Shown piece after piece: positions 45,440 through 57,900 of a DNA stretch of 64,000 nucleotides; positions within the stretch are counted from its first letter, which is position 1, and every line of letters starts with the position of its first letter. Below the pieces are notes generated by a model that was not told the origin of the DNA, searched no databases, and saw only the letters and a list, made by a program, of their open reading frames with translations. The position numbers and the translations under genes were made by a program. The stretch is from positions 6,182,501 through 6,246,500 of the forward strand of contig NC_080564.1 of the NCBI RefSeq assembly GCF_030253575.1, written 5' to 3'. Origin of the DNA: Rhododendron vialii (Eukaryota > Streptophyta > Magnoliopsida > Ericales > Ericaceae).

Positions 45440-48227
45440 ATGGGAATATGTGGGTCTAAACAGAAGGGAATCAAGGGATGCATACGAAAACGAACAAGGA
45501 GGAGAGTGAAGAAGAGGAAAATTTCATCTCAAGTGCTTGACTTGGTCGATCAATCCTACCCACTCGATCCAACTTGTTTTTCCAATTCTCCATTCCAAGG
45601 TACTGCGTGGAACCGATCATCACTCTCTCTCTCTCGATCGACACTATTATGACCATTGGATTTGTGAATCACCTTAGGCTTGGCTATGATTGCTTTCTTA
45701 TGGTTTTGTTGTCAGAAAATAACAAAATATGTTGAGGGACAGAGAGAATGGAATTAACTTCTTTTTTTTTAATAACTGCACGCACCTCTTCTAATTCTTG
45801 GGTCCTCTGGTTAACGACCGACAAACCTCCGGTGGCCCCAAGGTTTGGAATGTTTGGCCTTTGTGGATTCGAACGTGCGACCTCTTGGGTCAAGCCGGCA
45901 TTACATAAATGGGAGCACAACATGTTGTTATACGGTGACATAGTACTTGTATCCACAGGAATTACTAGTTCTGTTTTGTGGATTTAGGAATTGCATTTTA
46001 CTTATATTTTTCTCTCTGTTGTGATATTCAGAATTCAACATATCAGAAAAGATTTGTAGTGCAGGAAAAAGAACAAAAAAGAAGAAGCTAGTGCTAGTTG
46101 TGAAGACCTCAATGAGGCTATAACAGGGGCAGAAATTCTTAGAAAACCCTCATAATGAATGCTAAAACATCTTAGTTTTGCGGTATGTTAGTCTCATTAT
46201 CATACACGTGTTGGGTTTGTGAAGTCTGATTTGTTTCAGATTGACACTTCTGTGACGGGGTTCAACCTAGTGTGAGCCATGAATGTACCCAATATCTAAT
46301 TGGGGTGTCGTGGTTTTTTCTTTCATGATTAATCTTCGGGCGATTGTATGAGTTGGTTTGGGTCGAATCCACATCGAGACAATGTGAGTAGGACTTCAAA
46401 TAGTTCCTTAGAAACAGGATTACTCTGGGTATTGTTGTCCCTTCAGTTTTGTCCAGATTTCTCTTAATGTGTTGAACTAACATTTGTTTAAACTATCAAT
46501 GGTGTCAACAGAAAATGCAGAGTCATGGTTCGACGCTTCAACTACAATTGACTCCGATGCTGATGATGATTTCCACAGTATTCAAGATGGTATGGTATTT
46601 GGACTTCAAACAAGCAACCCAAAAAAAATTGCAATTTACTTTGGTATAACTGAGTTTTTCTACCGAACAGACGATCTTAATTTATCTGATACCCGATTTC
46701 AGCATTTACAGATGTCATATCTCAACACGACTTTGACTCCGTATCACTTGTAAATTCCGAAAGTACATTGGGAGGAGAGGCTGCTAAGAACGAAGAAAAC
46801 CTTGATCTGCGTCCAAAAGATGGTGATCTTCAATGGAGATGCAATGATCCCCAAGATGTTGTGAAGAACCCTGATCCTCAATTGAAATGTAATGATCCCC
46901 GAGATGACGTGAACCACCACATCAAGTTTGATGAAATTCAGCGCATAGACGAAAGTGATGAAGATGAGCAAACGGGGGGTTTTCACAATTGCGGACTCCT
47001 TCCGCATACTTGTTTATCTTGTCTTACTTGTGTTGCTCCTTCAGATGAAAAAAGAAGACCCTTAAGCCCCAGCACCCCGAGCATGAGGAAAAAGGCGGCT
47101 CTAAAATTCGCCTTTAGATGGAAGGATGACCAAGCTATTCCTACACTATGTAAGTGTCACCGACTCGTTTCCATTTCTTATGTTAGAATCTCACAATGCA
47201 CAATTACCACACAATATACAGAAAATTGATAGAATCCATTGGTGAATCTATTTTTGCTCAAAACTGGTGAATCAGACAACTATGATCCTTGCATTTGGCG
47301 CTGTGAACTAGCAATCTCTATCCTTTAGGAATTCTTTGGGTACTTCTGTTTTGGATATATCTCAAAACTTAAAAATTAACACAAGCTTCTTATCGTGTGT
47401 CATTGCCCCGTTTCAGTGTCACCGAGGGCACTTCTGAAAAGACCGACTGCAGGTTCCCAAGTTCCTTACTGTCCGCTAGAGAAGATAATGTCTGATTGTT
47501 GGTCTCCGATTGAACCAAGTACTTTTAAAGTACGTGGACAGAACTATCTTAGGTAATACATGTTAACCATATTCAGGGCATGCCAGAATTCCTTAATTCT
47601 CTGCTTTTTGAAGAAGATGAAATAAAGTTTTCCGTGATCATCCTTATCTAGAGTACTAAAATTCTCTTACATTTGTAAAAATGAATCGGTTTTAATTGGT
47701 TGAAACTCAAAACTTAACCTTTTTAAGTTTTTTTCTACCAAAGCTGAACTCAGTGTTGCATTGCTATTATTCTTTTGACAGGGATAAAAAGAAAGTATGT
47801 GCTCCAAACCATCTTGCATTTTATCCTTTTGGTGTTGATGTATTCTTATCTCCACGCAAAATTGATCATATTGCTCGATTTGTGGAACTTCCCACCATAA
47901 ATTCCTCTGGAGAAGTCCCAGCTATCCTTGTGGTTAATCTTCAGGTAATCTACTTTCAATATTCACTCACTATGCCTTTCAAAAAAAAAAAATATTCACT
48001 CACTATGTTTTCTACTCCATGTCTTATCAAACTTGTGAATCTAAATATCCGATTGCATAAGTGTTACGCCTAAGAAACTTTATTAGACTTCTATGTGAAC
48101 AACCATGTGTCCAATGGGAATTGGAAGCATATTTCAATATAATTTGGCAGCTTATAAAGCTGACCTACACATATAGAATGAGGAACACATACATATAAAG
48201 CATTTGGGATTTTGATTGACAGGCCTC

Positions 48228-48272
<45 letters not shown>

Positions 48273-49564
48273 ATACCCTTGTATCCTGCTTCAATCTTCC
48301 AAAATGAACATGATGGAGAAGGAATGAGTTACGTTTTGTACTTCAAGCTGTCTGGAAATTATTCGAAAGATCTTCCACTTCATTTTCAAGAAAATATCCG
48401 GGTAAGACGGACATCTTTCTACTTCATGCTTCACATAGATGTTTAAGGAATAGAAAATGTCCTTCATAAGGACCATTGCATTGTTGTGTCACAAACTAGG
48501 AAATACCCTTTTGTGGCTATTACTTGTTGAGTACAAAATTTCCTAATTAGTTTTGGTCCATGCTATTTCCATGACAGAAGTTCATTGATGATGAAGTTGA
48601 AAGGATTAGAGGTTTTCCTTTGGATACAGTTGCACCCTTCAGGGAAAGACTGAAAATCTTGGGTCGAGTGGTAAACCTAGAGGATCTTCATTTGAGCGCT
48701 CCTGAGAGGAAGCTTATGAATGCTTACAATCAGAAGCCTGTTCTTTCGCGTCCTCAACATGAATTTTACTTGGTAACTCTGTTTTGTTAAACTTCTCAAA
48801 TACCTTATGTACAGATGAATCTCATGTGTGTGCATGATTAGTAAGTTGAGCTTTTACGATAAGTTGTGGAGTATAAAAAAGCCTCGGTGTCATTGAGTGG
48901 TTTTACATCTTTCAATCCTAGTACAAATGCTGTGAGAAAGAAGCCACATTCACCTTATATCTCATGAAAATTACATTTGTCAACGAAAAAGTTGCTTCTT
49001 ACAGAAGCATAGTCCATGTGTAAAACGAGCCTTTTGCATCACCAATATTTGCTGCTGGAATAATTTGTAGTCGATCTTTGCCTCAATTCCGCCTTATAGC
49101 TGGACCAAAAGTTGCCTTTGTTGTCTCCTCTATATTTTATGGTCCTTAAATGATTATCATATCCCAAACTCTAACATGTCAGAGTCTTATTGGAACTAGA
49201 AGAAATGCTAGCGAGAATACATTCGATTAAATTGCTGATAAAATCTCTTGTATACATATTCGTTCAGGGAGAAAGCTACTTCGAGATTGATTTGGATATG
49301 CACAGGTTCAGCTATATCCCTAGAAAGGGTTTTGAAGCATTTCAGGACAGATTGAAGCTCTGCATTTTGGATTTTGGTCTTACTATACAGGTAAATTTCT
49401 TCAACGAGAAAAATCCGTAACCAATGCTTGTTTCATTACAGTTTGTGTTAATTTTCTGACATTTGAAGCAGGGAAACAAGGCAGAAGATTTGCCAGAGCA
49501 TTTGCTATGTTGTGTAAGACTGAAGGAAATTGACTTCACTAATTACCAGCAACTTGGGTTTTGA
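45440..49564 (+). CDS. DUF1336 / EDR2-like C-terminal domain protein
   Basis: Exons: 45440-45599, 46512-46589, 46712-47149, 47417-47552, 47782-47944, 48273-48401, 48578-48772, 49268-49390 and 49472-49564, in consistent phase, 504 codons. The N-terminus MGICGSK fits N-myristoylation at Gly2 with a palmitoylatable Cys4, followed by a basic run, so membrane attachment is likely. Next come the acidic [15 protein letters not shown] segment and a Cys-rich HTCLSCLTC stretch. The second half is the DUF1336 domain: [87 protein letters not shown] and [11 protein letters not shown]. The domain is shared with EDR2, a negative regulator of defence, but this protein lacks EDR2's PH and START parts. Its own role is unknown. 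Exon 3 holds a 48-bp in-frame tandem duplication (46825-46920). Confidence 0.93.
45755..45930 (-). mobile_element. SINE in intron 1 of the DUF1336 gene
   Basis: On the minus strand: GGCTTGACCCAAGAGGTCGC (head), B-box GTTCGAATCC, CAAACCTTGGGGCCACCGG, GTCGTTAACC and AAGAATTAGAAGAGGTGCG, the order seen in the other local SINE copies. This is the best-preserved head and B box of the set. Confidence 0.7.
46825..46920 (+). repeat. 48-bp in-frame tandem duplication inside exon 3
   Basis: Two 48-bp units encode [16 protein letters not shown] and [16 protein letters not shown]. They lie in the variable region before the DUF1336 domain. Confidence 0.85.
48233..48270 (+). repeat. (CT)19 tract forming a splice-acceptor polypyrimidine tract
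   Basis: The CT run ends directly in AG at the exon 6 boundary (48273) of the DUF1336 gene. Confidence 0.9.
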
Positions 49565-50554
49565 GTCAAGGACCTCTATACAAGAATTGCAGGTTTTTGA
49601 GCAATCGGGACTCATCAGTTGCGCCATCTAAACCAGAAGGCATGTAGAGGATGAGAACTAGTCAACCGTCATTCTTCTTACTAAAATGTTGGTGCTTATT
49701 GCACCTGTTCTTTTTGGTCTTTAATTATTGGACAGTTTCCACACCGAGGAATTGGTCGAGCAGGACCATGAAGCTTGCATCCCCAAGCTCGTGGATTCAG
49801 CTCCCACTGCCAGCAAAAATTATTAGACTCACTGAACATTTGTTTTAACTTAAGGGTTGCGGGATTAGTTGAGGTGCGCATAAGCTAGCTCAGACACCCG
49901 GTTATCAATACAAAAATATCATTGGATCTATCGAATATCTCTATTCTGTGCACGGAGATGCTTGCACGATTGTACAGTTCTAAACCAAGATGATATACAT
50001 CACTTTAAAAAAAAAAAAAAACGTAATTTTCTTGAATGTTTTCACATTCACACAAAATGATGATTGATGCATCTTTTCAGCTGTTACCAAATTGTATTTT
50101 TTGCTGAAGGTTCAATCTGATGTTTGAATCGCCCTAAGATATTGTCAAATGCATGTAACGTAGATTCGACGACTAAAGAACCCATTTGCAGAATACCATC
50201 CTGTATCTAAACCTGATGAGAAATCAGATTCTTCACAGGCTGCGTTTGGATGAATGATTCGCGGAGGGATTCTTGTTGTGGGAAAAGCAAAGACAAGGGT
50301 AAACGAATCAAAGTGTTTATCCAAATACCGCCTCATGACAATCAGATGGACAGAATAATGAACAAGTATCAGGATACTGAATAACTGGGTGAAGAAGAAA
50401 CTTTCAAAAACAAATAAATCATAAATTGTCTGCAAATAGCAACAGCCCATATGTATATGTCTTCATTAAATGGCATGATTTTGCATGACAAACAAAGAAT
50501 TCATAAAGCAGAGGAACGAAGAATATGTTAATACAACGAAATTGACTCTTCTAA
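49565..50554. other. Spacer between convergent DUF1336 and MASS-like genes
   Basis: Holds the 3' region of the DUF1336 gene and a SINE tail at 49830-49920 (GGGATTAGTTGAGGTGCGC, GCTCAGACACCCGGTTATC). No further gene seen. Confidence 0.6.
49830..49920 (+). mobile_element. SINE 3' fragment
   Basis: GGGATTAGTTGAGGTGCGC and AGACACCCGGTTATC match the tail of the local SINE family; the head is missing. Confidence 0.55.
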
Positions 50555-50848
50555 CTAGGCAGGGGAACCCACACAACACCGGAAAATGGCAAAAGTGCGC
50601 TTACTCTCAGATTTAGGCGGCGGGAGGGGGACCGAAGGATTAACCTTATTCTCTGAAGGCTGTGGGGTGGCGGTGGATGATGGAGGATTGGGAATTTCCC
50701 TCTCTGGTTGGCTTTTGTCGAAAGCTATGGAGGTGGCATGGAGCTCACCGGACTTTGGCTGGTGTAGGTTACGGAGCCGATCGTCCCAAATGCGGCCGGA
50801 AGAGCCTTGTCTCCGGAATGAAACAGATGATCTCTGCAATGTAGTCAT
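50555..50848 (-). CDS. MASS-like short protein (putative MAPK substrate family)
   Basis: Single-exon frame of 97 codons. The N-terminal LQRSSVSFRRQGSSGRIWDD is the hallmark of a small plant family whose Arabidopsis members (At1g80180 and relatives) were described as MAPK substrates in the stomatal lineage. A Pro/Ser-rich middle with SP and TP dipeptides (candidate MAPK sites) follows, and then a short Cys-containing C-terminus (FRCCVGSPA). No transmembrane or enzymatic domain is present. A TATA box (50963-50970) and a CT-rich leader lie upstream. Role in this plant is inferred only from the family motif. Confidence 0.82.
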   Translation of the reverse strand: MTTLQRSSVSFRRQGSSGRIWDDRLRNLHQPKSGELHATSIAFDKSQPEREIPNPPSSTATPQPSENKVNPSVPLPPPKSESKRTFAIFRCCVGSPA

Positions 50849-50868
50849 GGATCTTGAATCATTTGAGT

Positions 50869-50893
50869 CTCTCTCTCTCTCTCTCTCTCTCTC
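50869..50893. repeat. (CT)n in the leader of the MASS-like gene
   Basis: About 12 CT units (GA on the coding strand) just upstream of the start codon. Confidence 0.9.
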
Positions 50894-50962
50894 CCTTATT
50901 TTTCTTACGTCGTAACTAACTTAACGAGTTTTCTTGTTTAGGGGACTTCGGGGGGTCTTCCC

Positions 50963-50970
50963 CTTTTATA
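50963..50970 (-). promoter_or_regulatory. TATA box of the MASS-like gene
   Basis: Minus-strand TATAAAAG about 115 bases upstream of the ATG. Confidence 0.6.
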
Positions 50971-51033
50971 GTAAACTTTTTGTTTTGGGGCTTGGGTTGA
51001 TTGGGGTTGGCACTTGCACGAATGCGTTTGTGT

Positions 51034-51034
51034 T

Positions 51035-51091
<57 letters not shown>
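51034..51091. repeat. Compound (TG)n(AG)n microsatellite
   Basis: About 12 TG units run straight into about 16 AG units. Confidence 0.95.
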
Positions 51092-51094
<3 letters not shown>

Positions 51095-51552
51095 ATTTAA
51101 ATTATGGTAATTATTAGAGATAATATTGCAAATGTATGCCAAGGACAACTCATGAGGGTGGCTCAAATCTTGGGCTGTTTCCTAGATCAACCGCAAAATT
51201 GGAGAGACAGCTCAATTTGCTGGCAACAAGGTAAAAAAAACATCAAAACCATCAATTTAGTTCCTACAAATGTGGTTTGGGAGGTTTAGGTTTCTGTATA
51301 ACGTCAAAACCATCAATTTTGTTCCTCATTGACATCCCACTAATCATTTCTTTCCCTTGACAACAAACCAGGGCATAGCATTTGGTCTTTTTATTTTGGG
51401 TCTTTCACCAAAATATTTCTAATTTTCAAGATATCATTCATCAGGCGTAGCTTTTTTTCATAACCTATATCTCATCAAGCCAACCTTGAGTCTCAATCTA
51501 AAAATTTAGCCAACTTCAAGATATTTCCAACTCAAGTTACTTTGCCGCCCAG

Positions 51553-51555
<3 letters not shown>

Positions 51556-51615
<60 letters not shown>
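51556..51615. repeat. (GA)n microsatellite
   Basis: About 29 GA units between the MASS-like gene and the 3' end of the prolyl hydroxylase. Confidence 0.95.
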
Positions 51616-51620
<5 letters not shown>

Positions 51621-51903
51621 CAGGCCACAGCATGTATAATAGATTAATCCTTGATAAGCACCAGTCCCAAAATGTTGGCTGGATTTGGTAATATTAATGG
51701 GATAATCTGGTTTTGCTCAAAAAAAAAAAAAAGATTAATCTTACACTATCCCATGGGAAAACATCAGCAACTACAAAAATTCCAACCTGCATAACTTCAA
51801 GGACGCCTCCTCTCTCTCTCTCTCTCTCTCCCTCCCTCCCTCTCCCCAAAAATATCATATACATACAACAATGAAGAACAAAAGCAAGATGCACATGGTT
51901 CCC

Positions 51904-54900
51904 CTATGATGAGCACACCTTACAGCTTTTCCTACAATATCCGAGACCACCTGGAGAACCCACCATATAGACTGGATTCCTTTCACACTCCCCAGCAGCA
52001 GCCCATCGCGTGCAGTTGTCATCCTCATCGACGCAGTCTCCTTTTGCAGTATTCACAGTTTTGTCGAAAGATCTCACGTGAATCCATTTGGTTGCAGACC
52101 ACTTTTCGCCCTCAATCACAGGGCAGCTCCCGTGCAAGCTCAGTGCATCCGTAGTTGCATCAGGATGTAGGCTAAAGAACAGCAATGCATCCCCTTTGTA
52201 CGGTTTCACTGACCAACAAAATAAAACAAGAACCATAAACATGATAAATTTTGGGAAATAATATTGGCACTCCAAAAATTGATGCATGCACTCCAAAATC
52301 AGTGCAACTCCAAAGTCACTTTCCTTTGTTTTTTGGAGTGTCTGTATCAATTTTTGGAGTGCCAATATCATTTCCCTAAATTTTTTTGTAAAATATGTTG
52401 AGAATTATATGCTCTGCATATTACTTCAGTTTCACAATGGTAGGCACCCAATTCACATCATGGTTTTCAACATATTATTTCCGTAACGCCCACGATCCGT
52501 TAACCAACATCAACGTTAACCAACATCAAGGCAACGATGCAATTTGAAACAATTCTCATCGGTGAAAATTACTTGATTTCAACGACGATAGATTCCCAAT
52601 TCCTACCTCGGTTTTTGTTGGGCTATTTTCAATTCCACTCTAGTCAACAAAAATGAAGGCGACCAGGCAATTCCACACAATTCATAAAACATCGCAGATT
52701 CGCATGAATCATGATGACAATAACTTGGAGACATGCATAAACAGAAGGTGATTTTTGAAATTGATCACAAAGAAATCGACTTTACCAGATGTCAACTTAA
52801 AGCCATAGTTTCTTGACAAAGCTGAGAAGGTTAAAGTAATGTTAGACCACTATTTTACTGCTTATTTACCTTTTTAGTACCCAATGTATTTATCAAGCAT
52901 CATTCTCATCCCCAACTTATCAATTGCGCCAATTTGGTCCCCTATGTTTAAATATGGGTCACAGTAGCACCAGCCTTTAACCTATAGGTTTTATTATCCT
53001 TTTTGGTCCCCGATGTATGGATTGAGCGTCATTTTTGTCCTTAATGTAGACATTGTAAATAAGCCAATAGAAGTAAATACTTCAATCACTCGATTTTGGA
53101 GGGTCATTAAGCCAATAAACTTCCACTCAATGTATTTTGTTTTAGTTCTAGTAGTCTTAAATCCTTTTGACTCAAATAGTATAGTACTAAACTTATTAGA
53201 AATAAGGCTTCCTATGATGCACGGACACGAATACCGACACCGACACGGGGATATGGAAATTCTAAAAAAAATGGGAACACGGACACGGCGGGGGACACGC
53301 CACGTGTATATTTATCTATATATTTTTTCAATTTCTTTCCAAGTTTAAATGGCAAAATGTGGACAAAACGAAAAATCCATAGTTCCAATACCATTCAAAC
53401 AAAACAAGACATCCATAAGTTCAATACAACCCTATTGAAAAATTATAGTTTGACCCCTGAAAATTTTTAAAAAATACAATTTAGGCCCCAAAATTTTAAA
53501 AAATTTAAAGTTTGAACCCCAATTTTTTTTTAAAATTACACTTTGACCCCTGCGTGTGTCCCCATTGGTGTCCCTGCCGTGTCCCTCTCAAAAATTTAAA
53601 TTAAATTACGGGACACACCACGTGGCGTGTCCCCACTGTGTCTCCATGTTTGACACTGCAATACGTCGACCTAAAGAGGTGTCGGTGCTTCATAGAAGGC
53701 TTCATTTGTTTGGTCTTACAACATTTTCTTTTATTTTCCACTGTTTTGTTTTGCCAAAATAAATAAAACACTTCTAACCAAACCAAACAAAGCCTTATGT
53801 CCCAATAAAACACTTCTCAAAAATAAAAAACACTTCCCGTCTGGAAGACGTAAAACAACTTACATCTAACACGGTTGTAAGTTATTTTACCTCACGTTAC
53901 GAGAAGAGAATACTAATTTGACGGTATAAATTGAAGGTCTCTCTCTTTATGGTACAAGAATCTCTTTCTATAAAAATCATGCATAGATTGGGCTGATTGT
54001 GAGGATAATTTAAAGGTGAAAGTACATAAAGACCGCCTCAACTATCACTTTTTCCCACAAAGACCCCCTCACATTTAAAATCGCCCATGCAGACCCCCTC
54101 AACTACTGGAAAAAAAAACCCTCAAATTAATAGTTGTGGCTATTGTTGCTATGGCTGCTGTTGTTTTTGCTGTTGACAGCTTTCATGGCTGCCTAAGGGT
54201 AGACAGAGAATAACGAGAGAGAGAGAGAGAGTCACGCTGAGTTGGATTTAAGATTGGAGAGAGAGATAGATATAGAGAGAATCACAAACTGGGTTCATAT
54301 TTGGGGAAGAAGATGCATACAGTACTCGCAAAGGGCATTTTTGTCCCAAAAAAAACTCAAATTACTAACATGTGACCTTCCAACAAACGGTTCTGAGACG
54401 GAAGGGTGTCACTTGGGTAACGGAGAGTAGTTGAGGGGGTCTGCAAGGGCGATTTTAAATGTGAGGGAATCTTTGTGGGAAAAAGTGATAGCTGAGGGGG
54501 TTTTTATGTACTTTCACCTAATATAAAATCTAGTAATGATTGTGGCTTGAATATATTGAAGCCCTAGAGGTTGACAATATGTTTTAGTTTAATGTCCCAC
54601 CAACAGGATTATATAAGAATATACTAGTAAAAAGAAATTTTGAGTGGGAACACATGGGGTCTTGTGCCCTTTATAGGTCATCCCCTGATGGTAGGGGTGG
54701 TGAGAAGTTGGGGGAATCAACAATGACAATATTGGGGTGGGGGGTAATGGCGGTGGGGAGGGTAACCAAGAAGATAAGAGAGGAAAAAAGAGGGACTGAT
54801 AGCTGTTGTGGCTGGTAGTGTAGGTTTGTGGTGGTCAGCAATGTGAATATAACTACGGTGTGGTGCAGGTTGCATTGTCGATAGAGGAATGTGTCTAGTT

Positions 54901-57900
54901 TTCTTTTTTGTATCTATTGGCGTATTTGTAATGTTTTCGTCACGGACCATAATGGCACTCAATCCATGCTTTAGGGATCAAAATGGTAACTTAACATATA
55001 AGTAAAACGACCACAAAGCACCTCATTTTTACGGCTAAAATAAATGGCGCTGGGCTAGGAACGACTTTAAAGCACATATACATCGGGAAAGAAATTCGTG
55101 CAATTGATAGTTTGGGGACGAAAAATAACACTTGAAAAAAATATTTGGGACCAAAAAAGGTAAACAAGCCACTAATTTACCATACAGCTTCAATGAAGCC
55201 ATTCTCTAGGTTGGAACATAATCATCATATCTGTCACACAAACCTCCCTAATTTTGCACAAATCTAATGGTTCTTTCCAATTACGAATGTGGTGAAGCAA
55301 AGAAAGACTACAGAAAATTCAAACAGAAAAGTAATTGTACCTGCGTAGCCTTTTTTAGCACAGTCAGACCAGTTATCACCCTTCTGTTGTGTATCTTTTG
55401 CCTGTAGACAATCAAAAGCTGGTACTCAACTCCTAAGCAGTAGGGGATAAAAAAACTTGAAAGAACTGCAGAATCAACACGTATGTACCTCTGAATTTGG
55501 AAAGATAGTTTCTCCACCGTCAGTGACATCAGACAAATACATAAGTACAGTGGCAACTCTGTGCCCACCCAGTTGTTGATTGGCCTTGTCATGAAAGTAG
55601 TCAAAATGGGGTTCGTACTTTTCGCCGTGCTCATAGTGCAGTATTTGCATGGCCTCCCCATTTTCTGATCAAAAATCAGGTTATGGTGGGTCATGTGAAC
55701 TAGTTGCCGTACAGCGAGATATGAAGCCCAATGACAGTATGCATGCTTAGCAGTTTACCTTCAGGGAGTAAGGTCCAGGCGGCAATCCTAGCCTCAATAC
55801 CGGCAACTACTTCATCCTTGAAAAGTGAAACAAGGAACGGCAATAAGCTTCCAATTTAGACAATTTCCAACTAACTCTTATTTTCCTTCAGTCCTCATAT
55901 TAGATTCAGAATAGAAATAATGCCTTTAATTGAGATTGTGAACGCGATGTCTTGAAATGGTAATAAAGATAATATTTGATTTAACTTTATACTGCCAATC
56001 AGGTGCAAGACATTGTTTCTCAGACAACTGCCATTTCAGGCGGCAAGAGAGCAACATCAACAAATATCATCAAAAAGGTGAAAGTTTGACATAAGTTGGA
56101 CAGTGGGAAGTATGAGAAAAATATACGCCCACACAAAATCACGATAGTGTGCAAACATTTCTCATTCAATCAGGAGTGGCGCCTTTTTTAGCATGAAAGA
56201 TCTACTGGAAAAGTTAGTTTTCACATTTCAAGTAAGTGTAAAAATTTTACAATATGGTACACATTCATTCAACCATCTGATGAGTGATGATAGGGGCCAA
56301 GGCATAAGCCAAGCAAGACCAGGGTTATGCTTGTCAAGAATTTATTATCTCTGTTGCTATACTCCATGAGCTCATCACACCATTATTGGTAATTATGAGT
56401 TGGAGGGAGCATTTCACACTGAACAACATTGCTTCATAGCAGAAACTTCCATTAGAGTCCCCAAAACAGAAAAAGAAACAGAAAAAACCCACTACCGACC
56501 ATATTAGCAATACATAAATACTTTCCCCGTTATTACTAAATGGAGTCTACCCAGAAATGAAGAGCACGGCGCCAATGATTATGTTCATAGCTCCCTGATT
56601 AATTGGCAAGAGCCTACCCCAAGTCAAATTAAGCCTCCATCACATGTGGAAAGAAATTCAATCTGGAGCTAAACATGCTTTAGTTAGATGGAAAACCGGT
56701 AACAACTACAAGAATTTTCATACACTACTCCACCGTTATATGTAGCACAAAATCCAATTTAAGGAACTCGACCATGATTCTACTGAGTTTGGAAAAATAA
56801 CTATTGACTAATTGATAATTTTAGATGAATACAAGCTTCTCTAACCTGGGCCTTCCCTAGAAACATGCCAGAGCTAGTCCGAACTTCACTGGCTATACTC
56901 TTTCCCGATTCGTTGTCAGCAACCATTGACTTCTCCAGCTTATCCTTGGCCTACTCAACCAAAGAGAATCACAACAATTCCACAGTCAGAACACGTGCAT
57001 AAAAGCAAATGCAATGCCTCTAGCCCTATGTTACCAAGTAAAGCTCGAATCATGTTTTGGAACGCACATTCGGAGACATGCTACACCTTTGTTTCAAAAC
57101 TGTGAATTTTGGTGATCTAAAGGAATCCCCCAATTTTTTTATTCAAAGAGATCAAATGTAAGAAGGTTTATCTAGAGAGATTTGAGTTTTGGCAAGAGAA
57201 AATGTGGGGAAAGAAATGGTCACTACGCTCCCACAAATGCATTTGAAAAAAGAAATATGATAAACCATACCTTGTTCCACTAAATGTTAATTGCTTGGAA
57301 GTAAAGTTCTGATTTTGCTGTCATGGCGAACCACAATTTGCTCTCGTACCAGTACGGTCCGCGTTCTAGGTAACACAATTCTACCAAAGCCATTTTCCGG
57401 CTACCTACTGTGCTAAATACTATTATGTGGGATTGTTTGCATGCCATTTTGGAACAACCTACTCTCACACTGGATTAAATTCAGTAAAATTTTTGATTTT
57501 CTCAGGTTCGGCAAACCAGAGAAATAGAGATCGACCGATTCAATATATTCTATTTCCAACATTATTGAGGCAAACAAATAGAGAATAAACCCTGACACTA
57601 GATCCATGGTCTAAGATTGCAAAGTATACTGGAGTAATATAAGAAACTAACCAGACGAATAAGATGATCACACTCCTCATAAGTCAAGAAACCCCTGTAA
57701 ATGAAAGCCCTAGGACGCCACGAGATTTGAGTTACCCTAGAGGGATCAACAACAACGGAAGATATACCCGTCGTCAATCCTCGCCTGTCAATTCAAACAA
57801 CACAACCAAAAAAAGTACGTGATCCGAGTCCATCAAAATAGCAATATGTAGAACGAGAGAGAGAGAGAGAGGGTGGGGTATAGTACGTGTTCTTGTCTCC

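Larger units (their letters stand above)
52853..55187. mobile_element. 2.3-kb TIR element filling P4H intron 6
   Basis: The left end (GCTTATTTACCTTTTTAGTACC..CATCCCCAACTTATCAATTG) and the reverse complement of the right end (GCTTGTTTACCTTTTTTGGTCCC..CGTCCCCAAACTATCAATTG) match for about 80 bases. A second copy of the same end motif occurs internally near 52995. Two further foldbacks (53214-53670 and 54015-54518) sit inside. No transposase coding is visible. Confidence 0.65.

Noticed and set aside
45850-45910. Possible minus-strand tRNA with GTTCGAATCC
   Set aside because: The flanking sequence matches the local SINE family, and no tRNA stems form.
52209-52371. Continuation of the P4H last-exon frame upstream to a Met at 52371
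   Set aside because: A splice acceptor at 52209-52211 joins in phase with the exon at 55341-55401 to give the conserved YAVKPYKGD stretch; the upstream frame is intron and MITE sequence.
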